DNA of 64,000 nt from Lepidostoma basale (GCA_022606425.2 JAHDVF020000761.1:186001-250000); one strand, 5' to 3'; shown: positions 22,285-33,779, counted from the first letter of the stretch. The notes: a model not told the origin generated them from the sequence alone. Made by a program: numbers and translations.

Positions 22285-22560
22285 GAATGGAATGTATTAA
22301 GACTGAATGGTGAAGAAAGTATATGTAAACAAGGTAAACAGAACTAGCAATAGAGGAAGTCTGGAAATCGTAGCACGATCAATTCAATCAAATATTTAAT
22401 GTCGGCCACTTGCGCAGTCCGAATAATCGACGTGCGTATTATGACACGATCAATGATTGTTGAGGAAACTAGAGAAATGTGTCAAGAAAGAGTAGCATAG
22501 AGGTTCATCATTTCTGCCTACCCCTTTGGAGAGACGGCTTGATGGTTAGTTAGTTTTTTT
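22285..22560 (+). mobile_element. GTTA-tail LINE family, 3' end, head-to-head partner 2
   Basis: Plus-strand copy from GGTGAAGAAAGTATATGTAA through ATGTCGGCCACTTGCGCAG to GAGACGGCTTGATGGTTAGTTAG. With the copy at 21900-22200 it forms an imperfect inverted pair with the 3' tails pointing outward. Confidence 0.8.
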
Positions 22561-24035
22561 AAGTAATAATATTTCTATATAATATCTGAAATTGAAATAA
22601 TTTCTGAATGTATTTATAATTAAGTGTCGAAGTGTTTTATGAAAGCAAATCGGAGAGTTCGTGTTAAGTTTAGATCACAAACAGCTGCTGTAAACAACGA
22701 AACGAGACAAGACACTATGTACGCCCCTGTACTTATCTGTGAAGTGCGCGAAGTTAGATCGGCAGCAGCTTAAAATACTGCTAAAAGCTTTCCTTAGAAC
22801 TTAATACCTAGGGGCTATTGTCGCAATTCAGGCTTAGTTCAATGGTGGTTGATATTGGCCAATCCTGGGTGTCTGCCATGACCATTAATATTCCAAAAAC
22901 AAATTGAGAAAATCGTCCAAAGACATTGCACTTTTTACACTTTTTCCCGCCTAAGAAAAATGGTAACCATTTTTCACCCGCGCTCGTTTGGTGTGAATTA
23001 ATGATGGCGAGAATATGAGAACCTAAAAAATGATATTTTGTGACCATTTATATTTAACCCAATAATATATCGCCACTTCATTCTTCGCCCGGACCATTAG
23101 GACATCCCTTTTGCTGTCCTTAGGATTAAGGGTTCAATGGATAAAGATATTTTTAAGCTGGGTAATTAATTAATACCGTATGTTGGCTCGAGGGGTAGGT
23201 ACGAGAAGGGAATACAATCCCGGAATCCCGAATCAATTTAATCTATTTATGAGTTCCGGAATTATTTTTTTTTACGTTGGAGTACTTAAATATTATAACT
23301 ATACAATCTTAATCATAAAATAAGTTGTAACACGTTATATAACGCCACGTTTTCCCCGATCTTTCTCTATTACTAGTTCCTTTTACGTCATTTGCATATA
23401 CTTTACGTCATTTACATACATTGTCATAATCTTCTATTTTTTTTGCATTCAAATGACAATATTTAAAACCGTTCACCATTATCAATAAAATAAAATTGAT
23501 CTTCCTACTTAAGTCAGGCATTTCGTTTTTTAATGATCGCAAAATGGTTTTTAAACGGGGTTAATTATACCTACTAAACCCGAAATATGGTAAACAGCAA
23601 ATAGTTACATTAAATGATCAAGAAAACTAATGAGGAACATTAATAATCGATATCTGAGAGTTGGCTTTAGATGGGATGTTATTATTAAGAGGTCATAAAA
23701 TAATATTATATAAAGGAGCAAATATAGGATATAACACTTTCACCTTCAGTGTCTAAAGTATACAAAGAACTTGCATGATTATATTTATGAGAAACATTAA
23801 ACAATCAATTTAAGATAAAACGTCATCATTATTATTATTTGAATAATATTTCAAAATATTCTCATTTAACTCACTACTGGAGAATTCTGACTTAATATTA
23901 TTCAAACAATAGATCGAAATATATTTTTTCATATCGTCCTGTGACATAAACAATTTATTTGTTGTTTCTAGAACAGTGTTTTAAAACTACATAAAAATAT
24001 TTAATTTTTATGAAACCGTCGGATTTTGATAAATT
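22561..24035. other. Intron, no gene; one short LINE fragment
   Basis: 23338-23400 is a minus-strand scrap of the GTTA-tail LINE (AACGCCACGTTTTCCCC ... CTAGTTCCTTTTACGTC). 22640-23100 is mildly GC-richer unique sequence. Otherwise AT-rich. Confidence 0.45.
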
Positions 24036-24039
24036 TCAT

Positions 24040-24160
24040 GATACAGGTATTTTGTGGATTTGATAATGGTCTAGCAAGCCGGAACATGTCACTTCCATAC
24101 AATATATTTAAACTTCTATGAAATGGACATTTTCATTAATTGTTTATTTTAAAAACGTAT
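24040..24160 (+). repeat. Hammerhead-type repeat family A, decayed
   Basis: Plus strand: TTTGATAATGGTCTAGC, AAGCCG, GAACATGTCACTTCC, ACAATATATTTAAACTTC, then TGGACATTTTCATTAATTG. Core differs from CUGANGA at two positions and GAAA is GGAA; stem III ACATGT and U-C are kept. Confidence 0.5.
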
Positions 24161-25590
24161 CCAGATTTAACGATAAATTCTTCGTTATTCATATTTTTAT
24201 TTACTCCCTCTATGAAGGTTCTTTGAACCTTGGTACAATATGGACTCTATATATTTAATATTACAGTTTAAACTTTTTGCTAATTTTACCTTATTAGGTA
24301 CTGTTTAACCATTTTTTTTACGCTACCATGTTTCGATGTTTATGATCTTCAGCTTTCATTTTTTAACTCTTTTATTATAAAAAAAACCAAACCTAAGATA
24401 TACCAATATACGTGATATTTTTTTTAAGATAATTTCATTTGAGTCCGTTACTGGGCTTAATTTACGTTACTAAATTAAAATAAATAAAAATACGCCTTGA
24501 ATGGACCGAAAAGAGGTTCAGATTGTGTAATTGTCGGAAACTCTGGATTACTGTTTCCCGGTATATGGTGGGAACATTCACGGTAACTTTACAAAAAAAC
24601 ACATCTACTGAGAAGGGATGGAAAGCTGTAGGTTTTTTGAGAGCTACGAGAGGCTCGGCTCTGAAAGGGAAAAGTAATAAGTTATTATTATCGCGGTGGC
24701 TATCCCGTTTGATCGTGAACATTCATCTGCAGGTATTCATTAGGGCCAACACCTCATAAAACTAGATCGAGTCCATTAATCTCATTAATAGGACACCCAA
24801 TTACTCGCCAGATAATAGTTGCCAGTTCAGATTGGTGCGTCTGCGCCATAGCCGCTGGGAGTAATAGTGTAACCAAAGACGCAGAACATCTGACGGCATA
24901 AGCAGACCTGAATACTATACGAGATAGGTACAACCCTATATTAATTATGAAATGCCATTAATGTTTTCAACTGCGCAGTATCAGCAACTCGCAATACCCT
25001 GCTATAAAGAGGTTTTCTGTTTTATGTTCGTTTGCATTAACTATCGTACTTAACTAATAGTTAAAGTAAAGTGAAATTATTTAAATTGATGGATGAAGTA
25101 TTAATTTTGATAAAACCCATTTTTATATTTATAAGTAAACACGATTGTTTAATGGGTTTTATTTGGATTGTATATAATAAATAATAAATTATAGTAATAT
25201 TAACCACTCTGCGTATTTGAACGTATGTGAAACGTTCACTGTGACTATACCATTCTGCGCTATCCCGTATCACGCTTGAGAAAAGTTAGGGATACGCGCG
25301 TCTGCTAACAACACTCGAGTACAAGTCTTCATAAATATGATAGTTTTACAAGGGGCAAGCGAAGTGTGAGGCCGAGTATTTGACGTTTCGTTATTTGGAA
25401 AAATAAAATTAATACATAATTAAATTTCATTAATAAAAAACCTGATTTTTTTGCACGTTACTCGGAAAATAACCCAAAGGTTGGGCGGTTAATGACAAAT
25501 TTGTTTTGCCTTGCAAAGGCATTCTCCTCCACGAACGAATGAATGAAGAGTACTATTTATATAATTACTACACAACTATTTATATAATTT
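24161..25590. other. Unique intron, one GC-richer island
   Basis: 24500-24960 is GC-richer and TE-free; short open frames exist on both strands with no domain features. It could be regulatory or chance. The rest is AT-rich. Confidence 0.35.
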
Positions 25591-25591
25591 A

Positions 25592-25905
25592 ACAAACAAA
25601 CAAACAAACCATTACGCCGTTTCCCCGCAGGGGTAGGCAGAGAGAATGGACCGCCACACTACTCTATCGTGGCAAACCTCTCTAGCTTCCTCCACATTCA
25701 TATAACGAGTCATACACGCACGTCGATTCCTCCGACTTCTAACATGACCAACCTTTAAAATTTGATTAGTTTGGTCGTGCCATGTTTTCTTCGGTCTGCC
25801 TCGACTCCGTACTCCATTTACATCATTAACGTATACTTTCTTAACCATTATTTCTCTATCCATGCGTTCCATATGTCCAAACCATCGCAGCGATCCTTTC
25901 ATAAC
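25592..25905 (-). pseudogene. GTTA-tail LINE reverse transcriptase C-terminus (best copy)
   Basis: A 96-codon frame (25612-25902, minus) with no stops encodes the complete known end of the family's RT: KGSLRWFGHMERMDREIMVK, NGVRSRGRPKKTWHDQTNQI, SRRNRRACMTRYMNVEEARE and a terminal AYPCGETA. The stop is followed by (GTTT)n tail copies (25593-25611 on plus: AACAAACAAACAAACC). This copy is the youngest-looking of the family and gives the reading frame used to interpret the others. 5'-truncated: no catalytic YxDD or endonuclease domain. Confidence 0.85.
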
Positions 25906-26105
25906 TAACTAAATAACTAACCCTCACGCCGTCTCCCCGAAAAGGTAGGCAGAAAGAATGGACTGTCACACTTTTACTGATGCGGCACTCCATCCTTCTC
26001 TTTTCGCTCCGCGGGAGACGCGGTGTCCTACATAATATCCTTTCATAATTTTGTTCATAATACGTTCTTCCGCTCTACATTCCTTTCTTATAATTTATAT
26101 AAATT
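25906..26105 (-). mobile_element. GTTA-tail LINE family, interrupted copy abutting the previous one
   Basis: Begins with ACTAACTAAATAACTAACCCTCACGCC and ends near GTTCTTCCGCTCTACATTCC. Internal piece 25980-26035 (GCGGCACTCCATCCTTCTC ... GGGAGACGCGGTGTCC) is not part of the family and replaces the normal sequence. It lies immediately upstream, in element sense, of the copy at 25592-25905, so one inserted next to the other. Confidence 0.65.
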
Positions 26106-26319
26106 AAAACCATTGAACAATCGTGTTTACTGTTATAAATTATTCAAATATGTTTATTGCTTTGATTAGATTGATATAACTACTCTCTTAATCAAAACAC
26201 TCATTTTCTTTCAAAAAATAATATTTTTTTTACAAAAAGAATGGTAATTACACATTTTTTCAGCGTAAAAATAACTTTCCATAAGTTTTTTTACAAATAC
26301 ATTTTTTCGTAAATCTGAA

Positions 26320-26700
26320 ACAAGTGAATGAATTTGTGTATTTAGGAAATATGATTACGAAGAAAATCGGGAGATGCCTATTGGTGGCGATGAGGTTCAC
26401 AACCCATCACACAGAAGGATGGAGTGCCGCATCGGTTAAAGTGTGGCAATCCATTATTTCGCGAGTGGAGAGCGATATTGAAAAAGAGTTGAGGCAGGCT
26501 ACAAAGTCAATGGTGCACTTAAAGTTGTCATTGCAAACAATGGTGGTCTTGTACCAACCCTTATTTACAATATATAAATGAAGTATTGAACTGGAAAATA
26601 TGGACTCAATTAGTAATGCAGTCAAAAAGTGATCTCGCACAATCGCCTCTTAGATGATTGTGTGTGAATTTGTATATGATTAAGTATCAAATGCAAGTAT
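26320..26700 (+). pseudogene. LINE reverse transcriptase thumb-region remnant, chimeric
   Basis: Frame 26324-26581 starts NEFVYLGNMITKK, the F-x-Y-L-G-x-x-I-T motif just after the RT palm, and later has VHLKLSLQTMVVLYQPLFTI (relatives read V-N-G-A-L .. G-V-L-x-P-T-L-x-Y). Between them, 26405-26450 carries GAAGGATGGAGTGCCGCATC, the same foreign block found inverted at 25976-25997. 26600-26700 continues as non-coding family sequence. Confidence 0.55.
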
Positions 26701-26794
26701 AAGAAATGAATGCAGTACGAATAAACCCGTTTTTAATAAAATAATAAAAGAAGAATTTCATAGATTTTCATGTTTGGTGATAGTATGTACTTTA

Positions 26795-27030
26795 GAACTT
26801 TGGGAAAATCCGTTTAGCTCGTCTCTTCGTACCGACGTTTCGGAGATCGTTGCAGTCTCCATCTACATAGTGGTTAAAAATGATTGGTGGGTAATATATG
26901 TTTAACTCCTTCTGCGTTGTGCCGTGTCGCCGGCAATTTAAGAGCGAACGAGACGTCTCCAAGTTAACGCTATGCTCTCAAAAATGTCGGTACAAAGACA
27001 CGAGCTACACGAATTTTGCCAAAATCCCGA
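26795..27030 (-). repeat. Hammerhead-type repeat family F (Penelope-like signature)
   Basis: Minus strand: distal arm TAGCTCGTGTCTTTGTACC (27010-26989), a ~120-nt spacer, then GATGGAGACTGCAACGATCTCC (stem II GGAGA/TCTCC, 26842-26860), GAAA, self-complementary ACGT, C, then GGTACGAAGAGACGAGCT, which pairs with the distal arm. CUGANGA is degraded to ATGTAGA-like. GAAACGTCGG after a stem II of this kind is the form known from Penelope-like element hammerheads. Confidence 0.55.
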
Positions 27031-27034
27031 AAAA

Positions 27035-27275
27035 CAAATAATGAAAGGTTTATTTAGATGGTTTGGACACATGGAAAAAAATGAAAATGAAGAAAGTGTA
27101 CATTAACGATGTGATTTAACCAAGAAATAGAGGAATATTGATGAATACGTAGCATTAAAATACGGTATGAATATTGGGTAATCGAGAAAATTATACCAGT
27201 AAAGAACAGCGTGACATTCCATTATTTTTGCCAACCCTTTCGTTTGGACGGCGTGATGCTTTGTAATTTGGTTTG
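27035..27275 (+). mobile_element. GTTA-tail LINE family, 3' end fragment, decayed
   Basis: Plus strand from AATGAAAGGTTTATTTAGATG and GTTTGGACACATGG through CATTAACGATG to TTTTTGCCAACCCTTTCG and GGACGGCGTGATG. Starts directly after the family F foldback. Confidence 0.75.
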
Positions 27276-27578
27276 TTTATAAAAATATATTTTGGTCATG
27301 TCGTGTAAAACTTCACATTGGTTTTTCAAAATATCTATCTGAAAGCTTTATTAATGTATTGCAGCGCGACTGGTGTCACAGTAAAAGTATTTCAATTAGG
27401 AACAAATTCATCAAACGTTTTATAATAGTCCGATTCGCTAATGAAATAATGGAATATTTTGAAATCATTTTTAATTCAATTTTCATATGAAGCACTCACT
27501 TTGTGATATGAAATTTCAAATTTATAAAAATAAAATAATTGAACCATTTTAAATGAAACCACCGAACGGGAAATATAT

Positions 27579-27620
27579 AAATTATGATATTATGAAGGTA
27601 ACTTCATAATATCATAATTT
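27579..27620. repeat. Perfect 19-bp hairpin
   Basis: AAATTATGATATTATGAAG (27579-27597), loop GTAA, exact complement at 27602-27620. Isolated; no ribozyme core. Flanking 27276-27640 is otherwise unremarkable AT-rich intron. Confidence 0.8.
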
Positions 27621-27639
27621 ATTCTTAAACTAAGGTTTC

Positions 27640-27760
27640 AAGCCAAACTTCATTTGATAGTGCATTAGAAAGGCAAAACATGTAATTCACTTTTTTTTTT
27701 ACTTTTTGAAAACAGACGTTCTCATTCGTATTAATAATTTGTATAGAGTTTTACGTCATT
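27640..27760 (+). repeat. Hammerhead-type repeat family A, decayed
   Basis: CATTTGATAGTGCATTAGAAAGGC, AAAACATGTAATTCAC, then AACAGACGTTCTCATTCG, matching the family A core and 3' arm. GAAA is AAAA and U-H is U-A, so the cleavage dinucleotide remains possible but the core is damaged. Confidence 0.55.
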
Positions 27761-27840
27761 ATTCGAGAAACAACAAACCAACTAGTTTCATTTGTACCTT
27801 AGCTTCATCATGGTAAGATAACGTAAGAACTTTTATAAAG
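27760..27840 (-). repeat. Hammerhead-type repeat family D, near-consensus
   Basis: Minus strand: ATGATGA (C changed), stem II region AGCTAAGGTACAAAT, GAAA, self-complementary ACTAGTTGGT, T, then TTGTTGTTTCTCG. Abuts the family A copy. Confidence 0.5.
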
Positions 27841-28004
27841 AAAAGAAGAAGGCTTTTATATTTATATTTTAATGTGTTTTTATATCATATTATGTAATGT
27901 TTTTATATCCATCAGTGTTTTTATATCATGTTATGTAATGTTTTTATGTTAATTTCATTTAATTTACATATACGAGTACATTGTTTAAATATATATTTAA
28001 AAAA

Positions 28005-28172
28005 ATGGTTGGTCATGTCAGAAGCCGGAAGAATCGACGTGCGTGTATGACTCGATGTATGAATGTGGAGAAAGCTAGAGAGGTATTTCAGGATAGAGTA
28101 GTGTGGTGGTCCATTTTCTCTGCCTACCCCTGCGGTGAAACGGCGTAATGGTTTGTTTGTTTGTTTGTTTAC
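28005..28172 (+). mobile_element. GTTA-tail LINE family, 3' end, (GTTT)n tail
   Basis: From GGTTGGTCATGTCAGAAGCC through AATCGACGTGCGTGTATGAC to CTGCCTACCCCTGCGGTG, AAACGGCGTAATGG and (TTTG)5. Very similar to the 25592-25905 copy in sequence and tail. Confidence 0.85.
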
Positions 28173-29110
28173 ATTGTTTAAAAATTCGATGTTCATATAA
28201 AACCCGCATCATAAATAATATTGAACTAACATTTTGATTACCGCATCATATTTTTACAAAACGCATTAATAAACCAAATATGTTAGATACCTTTATTTTA
28301 AGTATTTTAAAAAATTCCAAAAGTTTTCTTTCAATACATTTGTATTTTCTAGAAATGAAAATATAAAGAATTATTCATTTATTATATTTTATTTATGAGA
28401 GCTTTCATTTCTCACAAACCGATCAAATAACACTCCGATTATGACGATATATATCTGACACATTACATTCGATTATTATTAATAGAACTCCGATATTTTT
28501 CTTGCGAGAATTGACGGAAATAATACAAGTCATTTTGCGCGTAAGAACCGGGAAATCAGAATGAATTATTTATAAGCATTTTACGGCTGTAAGATGACGT
28601 GAAAATCCTTTTATTTGGCTTCTAAATTGTATGCCATAAATCACAGTTATACAATTAGTAACGGTTTTTACTAGGAATGGGTATTTACAACTTGAAAATG
28701 GGTTTCTGTAATAAAATATATATCGTATTTTGTTCAGTTTGTCCTGTTGTGATAAATTGGTGACCCATAAATCATTGGAAATGTGATTTCTGTTGACCCA
28801 AATTGTGAATACGAAAAAATGACATTTGGCTCGCTTGTTAACCCTTCTACGCCCGAGCTTTTTTCTTCCAATTGAAAAGATTATCATATATTTTTTATAT
28901 TTAATATTTTACCAGAAAACAAAAATCAATCTTAGTATCAACTGAATAAGATTTAATACTTTTTCTTTTCAAAGTACCAATACAGGTGTTCATCTATGTT
29001 CAAAGTATTAAATAAACGTGTGGTAATCAAACGCGGGGGGCCTTTATAATTATAAAAACATAGAATATTCTATCTAAAGACTAAATTTAAAATATAAATG
29101 ACGACGAATA
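28173..29110. other. AT-rich intron, no gene seen
   Basis: The 105-codon minus frame at 28570-28887 has no domain, signal peptide or repeat homology that I recognise. Confidence 0.4.
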
Positions 29111-29114
29111 CAAA

Positions 29115-29300
29115 GAAATTTAAATGGTCCATTGTTTTGACCGAAACACTATGATAACTTAACATTTTAAACGGTTAAATTAAATAACTTTGTTTTTTGT
29201 GTCACAAGTGTATATTATTTTACGCGACAGCTGTTTCATCAACCTATGTTGACATCATCGGGTATTAAAATATTATTTTTATAACTATCCACTTTTGTCT
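29115..29300 (-). repeat. Hammerhead-type repeat family B
   Basis: Minus strand, core 29261-29226: CCGATGA (one change from CUGAUGA), U, stem II GUCAAC-AUAG-GUUGAU (6 pairs, one G-U), GAAA, self-complementary CAGCUG, U-C, then GCGTAAAATAATA. Downstream TTATCATAGTGTTT and AACAATGGACC are also found outside the family B foldback at 52140-52180, showing the element extends well past the ribozyme. Confidence 0.65.
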
Positions 29301-30120
29301 TTATAAAATAAAATACAATTGTGATACAAAAATATATATTTAATTTAACAGTTAAAAAAATTATAAATACGTAAATCGAATCTTTCAAAAAATTACATCC
29401 ATAACGAACATGTACGAACTTGGTGTACACATTCAATTGAATTGTCTTATCTTATTAAACATGTTTTTTACGTATTATTGTTGAACATGAGCTTCTTGCT
29501 TTGTATTCCAACAAAAATAAAATAAAATAACACGTAATTGCCTCTGATAAAAGTATATATGGTTCTGGAAGAGATTTTCAATATAATAAATAGTAAATCA
29601 AAATATCTATCGCTGTGTTCCCACAGCTGCACTCTCGCCATTTGTTTTCCAATTTTCTACCATATTGCGCCATACAATAATAGAAACAGTATTTCTGTAA
29701 TAGAAACTTCCACTTTGTTCCTTAGCTATATAAATATTAAATCTCGCAGTTCTTATCTGCCGAGCCCGGGTGCTTTTATTCGATTTTGCCAAGGATCTCA
29801 AAATAAAAATACACACTTAATGGATATAAAATTTTGAATGAAAACGGCGCACGAACTCGTGTTCCCTCGGTGCTGAAAATAAGACCATTATATTTAATTT
29901 TATGCTGAACGTAATTTGCGCCAGAGTACTCCTAGGAATTAGGGATGTTCCACGTATACTTATCGCATCTGCATATTGTGCGAATTCATGGAACAAGCTT
30001 CTGCGGATTATGGGGAATCTAAAATCGCCGTTGTGGTATGGGGTTAAGATCACCGATCTGAAACCTACACAGACTAAATATATTTACAATCAACCAAATT
30101 ATATTCATTTTTTGTGTATA
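29301..30120. other. Intron, no gene seen
   Basis: Open frames on both strands at 29538-30053 overlap one another and show no family signature. Confidence 0.4.
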
Positions 30121-30124
30121 TATT

Positions 30125-30245
30125 TTAAATTAACAGATTTTAAAAATGCTTTTTTTATAACTACTCCCACATTTGTCTTTATTTCGACAAACCAGTTTGC
30201 CGATGCCAGCGAGCTTGACGTCGACATTAGTAGTTTAAAAAAAAC
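30125..30245 (+). repeat. Hammerhead-type repeat family C with 5' stem I arm
   Basis: Carries the upstream stem I strand CTCCCACATTTGTCTTTATT and TCGACA, bulge AAC, stem I CAGT, core TTGCCGA, stem II GCCAGCGAGCTTGAC. GAAACCG is deleted before GTC. It shows that the family C ribozyme has a long two-part stem I. Confidence 0.55.
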
Positions 30246-31855
30246 TCGTTTTTATAATTATGATTTGAAATTATCTTATATCAATAAAAATTAATAAATT
30301 GTATAATATTTAAAAGTATTGAAATGGTGAAAAAAAATCGCAAAATTTGCTTGCCTATTTGTTGATATAATAAAATGCATAAATAATTTACTTCGGTCTG
30401 TTCCTATAATGCAATTTTCAAATGAAAAATAAATCTATAATAATATTATAATTTACAATATTATTTTTCCACATGTGTGCTAAATAAACCCAAAAACTTC
30501 ATAAATGTAGCTTAACTGTTTGATCTAATAAGGTGCGTTTAAAGAGTAGTTTCAATATTCTTCTTCTATCTGCATAAATAAAATGGCAATATTCATATAT
30601 CCGTGGCCTATAAACTCTAAAACGAATATATATTTTTTAAATTTTAATGTTATTTGCTTGCATGAAATTTTAAAAATGCGGTTAACTTTAGAAGACTTGG
30701 ATCCAAAATAAAACTAGCTATTTTACGTTAAAATGCTTATAGACATTAAAACTTAATGCTTTTTATATTTGTGTTAGGTTTTTTTTATTTACCTTACATA
30801 ATATTAAGAAAAAAAAAACATTTTTATATCGTATTTGTCAATATCTATTAATTTGTTTTTTTTTTTATTTCAATATTATTTGTCAGTTTTTGTCTTACTA
30901 TGATATTATCCAGATATCAAATTATTATAACAAATATAACTAACTTTACTTTACTTTTACTTCGCATGTCATCCACTGCTGTAGGTACATGTGCCTACCC
31001 AATACTTCTCCACAAACTCCTATATTGCGACTTCTATGTTCAGCCGGTCATTAGCAACTTTCCTTATACGAGTATCATCAGACAATCGGGTGGGGGGTAT
31101 CTCTGTTCTATCTTCAGTCTCCCAGTTTGGCAACATTTCCCGTAAAAGACCATTCAAAGACATCCGATACACTCGATCTTCGACGTATGTATAAAGACTA
31201 TTATATAAATTCAAATATAAGACTAATAAAAAATAATGACTTTAAATGGAGTTTTGCTCAAACAACTTATAAGTTGACAAGTAACGGCTTATAATTTCTA
31301 TCAAAAAAAATTGTTCAGAAATATATACAGGTATTTAATGAAATGTTGGTGAAAAGCGAAAGAATGAATTTATCAGAACATCGATCCGTAATTTAAAGTT
31401 TAATAGACGCTACTGCGTAAAAGTGCGAATGCCATGAAATGCGGATGTGGACATTCGCATCACTAAAAGAGCGTAATTTAATATCTTACAACGGTTTGTT
31501 CGAATAATATTATTTCAACTTAGAGTCGAAGCGTTTAAACGACTTTTGCCACTGAAAACATTGAAAGCCTTTTAGGTTAGCTGGACGGCTTGTGGACATG
31601 AGTTACTCCATTTGATTTCCTAAGGAGTGTTTGTCCGTGGTCTTCTTGTGTTCACCGTCATTGATAAAAAAAAATGGGGGGTGGAAAATTATTAACTTAT
31701 CTACGAGTACATTTCCCTTATATTGAACTTCATTTTGGAATATTTCGTATACTTGAATTCTATTTTAGTACTTAGAGTAGTAGGGACTTTTAAAAATAGT
31801 ACGGAATTTTAAAAATATTTATAGTATTCAGTTAATGTTATACTTACTTATGGTT
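30246..31855. other. AT-rich intron; one protein-like scrap
   Basis: The minus strand 30975-31214 encodes LNGLLREMLPNWETEDRTEI and LSDDTRIRKVANDRLNIEVA, which looks protein-like, but no family is recognised and it is flanked by stops; possibly an unrecognised TE remnant. The rest is AT-rich. TACGAGTA at 31067 and 31702. Confidence 0.35.
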
Positions 31856-31859
31856 TCTT

Positions 31860-32030
31860 GAACGATGATTTTTAAACTCCATATTAGATTAATAAGAATG
31901 AAAAGGTCTGTTTTCTAGAAGTTTTATTATATTTAATAAAACATTTAATGATGATCGAGAAAGGCGAAACATTGAATACAATTTCTACAAAAAAAAACAG
32001 ACGTTTTCATTCGTACTACTTTTAGGAGGT
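31860..32030 (+). repeat. Hammerhead-type repeat family A, both stem I arms
   Basis: 5' arm GAATGAAAAGGTCTGTTTTC and TAGAAGTTTTATTATATTTA; core AATGATGATCGAGAAAGGCG, AAACATTGAATAC; 3' arm AACAGACGTTTTCATTCGTA. The two arms are complementary over ~25 bp, giving the long stem I. Confidence 0.6.
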
Positions 32031-32360
32031 CTTCCACGAGGACGAGTCCCATGAGGTTGATTATGCAATGCAATATAGGGGAGTCTGGTGGTGTCCATTC
32101 TTTGAACATGCCCGTACCAGTCCATTTTTTGTTGTCTGCTCCATTTTATAATATCCTTAACCTCACATCTCTCTCTTATTCTGGTGTTCCTCATGCGATC
32201 TCTCAGCGTCTTGCCTGCCATCGTCCTCAGTGTCTTTATTTCGGAAGTCTTCAAAACATATTTGGTCCTTACTGTGTCTGCCCTTGCTTCGACGCCATAT
32301 GTTATTTTTGGTCTTACGCATGCTTTATAGATTCTCCTCTTACTCTTAATGGCCATTATT
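32015..32360 (-). pseudogene. RTE-like LINE reverse transcriptase C-terminus
   Basis: The minus frame 31985-32356 encodes KRRIYKACVRPKITYGVEAR, TSEIKTLRTMAGKTLRDRMR, RERCEVKDIIKWSRQQKMDW and YGHVQRMDTTRLPYIALHNQ, then RPRGRPPK. It is the same subfamily as 63405-64000 (shared R-I-Y-K-x-C-V-R-P .. T-Y-G .. A-G-K-T-L-R-D-R). 3' end abuts a family A repeat. 5'-truncated. Confidence 0.8.
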
Positions 32361-33775
32361 TAATTTATTTGAAACGCTTGTGGTGGTGTGATATTTTTAG
32401 ATATAAAAGAAACAAACTGTGTTGGTCAACTATAAAAATTTTAATTTGTTTATTGATTTTTGGATAATAATATATTACTCCGTATTAAATATTCCTTCTA
32501 TATTAGCCTTTACTTTGTGGTGTGAATTCACAATTGAGTGAATATAATTACGCTTTGTATTTTCACAACACTTGATTACACTTTTCGCGAACATTTTTTA
32601 GTTGTGACACAACCTTTATTGAAAATTAAAAAAATGTAATAAAATCGTCACTTATATACAACTAATGGGTAATGTTTGGTCTCAGGGTCGAGGTAAATTT
32701 GGTCTAATTAGAAATGGGAGGAGAATTAATGTGAATTTTTATAACATGGGAATTAAAGTTAAATTTATTTGATTGCTTATAATATTTTCCTTACATTTAT
32801 GCCTTTCTTTATTATTAAAATTTCAAGGTTATTTAATGTTAGATTTTTATTACAACATACAAAATTAGAATTGAAATTAATACAAACGAATATAGTATTT
32901 TTTATATTAAATTGTAGGGTATTTCTGTTTACCGTTCCTGAATTCAACCGATTTCTGAGTAAAACAAATTTCATGGATCAGTTGTAATGAAACCTAATCC
33001 AAAAGATTACGACGTCTCTGGTAAGGGTGACTATAAAACCGCCTACCTACCAATCATTATTCTAAATGGTTTAATCTCTGTAAGTTCTGTATAGAATAAT
33101 TTAAAACGAATAAAAGCATGAAAATAATATTGCTGTAAGCAATAAATTCCCTCAAAGAAAGCATAACTTCGTCAAGAGCGCGCAGGCAAAATGGAAGTTT
33201 ACTTTTATTTGGCTGGCAACCCGAGTTTCCATTCAATATGCAATCAGAGCGCGGGAAAGTTTCTTATTGGCTATCAAGGCATTCTTTTCATTCCGGGAAT
33301 AGTTTCGGTTCACCGTAACCCGCCAATTGCGGCCTTGCTTTATAGCTCAACGGCGTTTCCCAATTTTGTGTGCCTTGTTTGAAAAAAGAATATATAGCAC
33401 ACAGTGCCGTACTGGAATACTCGGCACCCGGAATCGATTTTTATATCGAAAATTATGAATGAACTAAATATGTATAACACTTTAAATCAGTAAACAAACT
33501 TTGTTGTTTTAAAAATATTACTTAACATCAAACGCAACAAAACATGTAGTTTCAACATATTGTCTTCTTCTACTTTTGTCTTACATCACTCGGAATAATA
33601 AATTTTAATAAACGTTATTAATTTACAAGAATCAGGTTAGTATCAGTTAAAATTCTAATAAGGGGATTGACAACATTCTAGATACTTGTGAAAAAATGCA
33701 TACAAGTAAAAAATGACGAAAATCGTTGGTCAAAGTTTTACCTTTTTCGCCTAACGAGGGCATTCTCGAACGAAT
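32361..33775. other. Intron, no gene seen
   Basis: 33170-33380 is a GC-richer unique island without repeat marks; the 63-codon frame there has no recognised domain. The rest is AT-rich. Confidence 0.35.
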
Positions 33776-33779
33776 TTAT

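Noticed and set aside
28570..28887. 105-codon minus-strand open frame
   Set aside because: AT-rich composition with no motif; consistent with chance.
30975..31214. Minus-strand protein-like stretch (LNGLLREMLPNWETEDRTEI)
   Set aside because: Looks protein-like but no family is recognised; too short and flanked by stops to call a gene.
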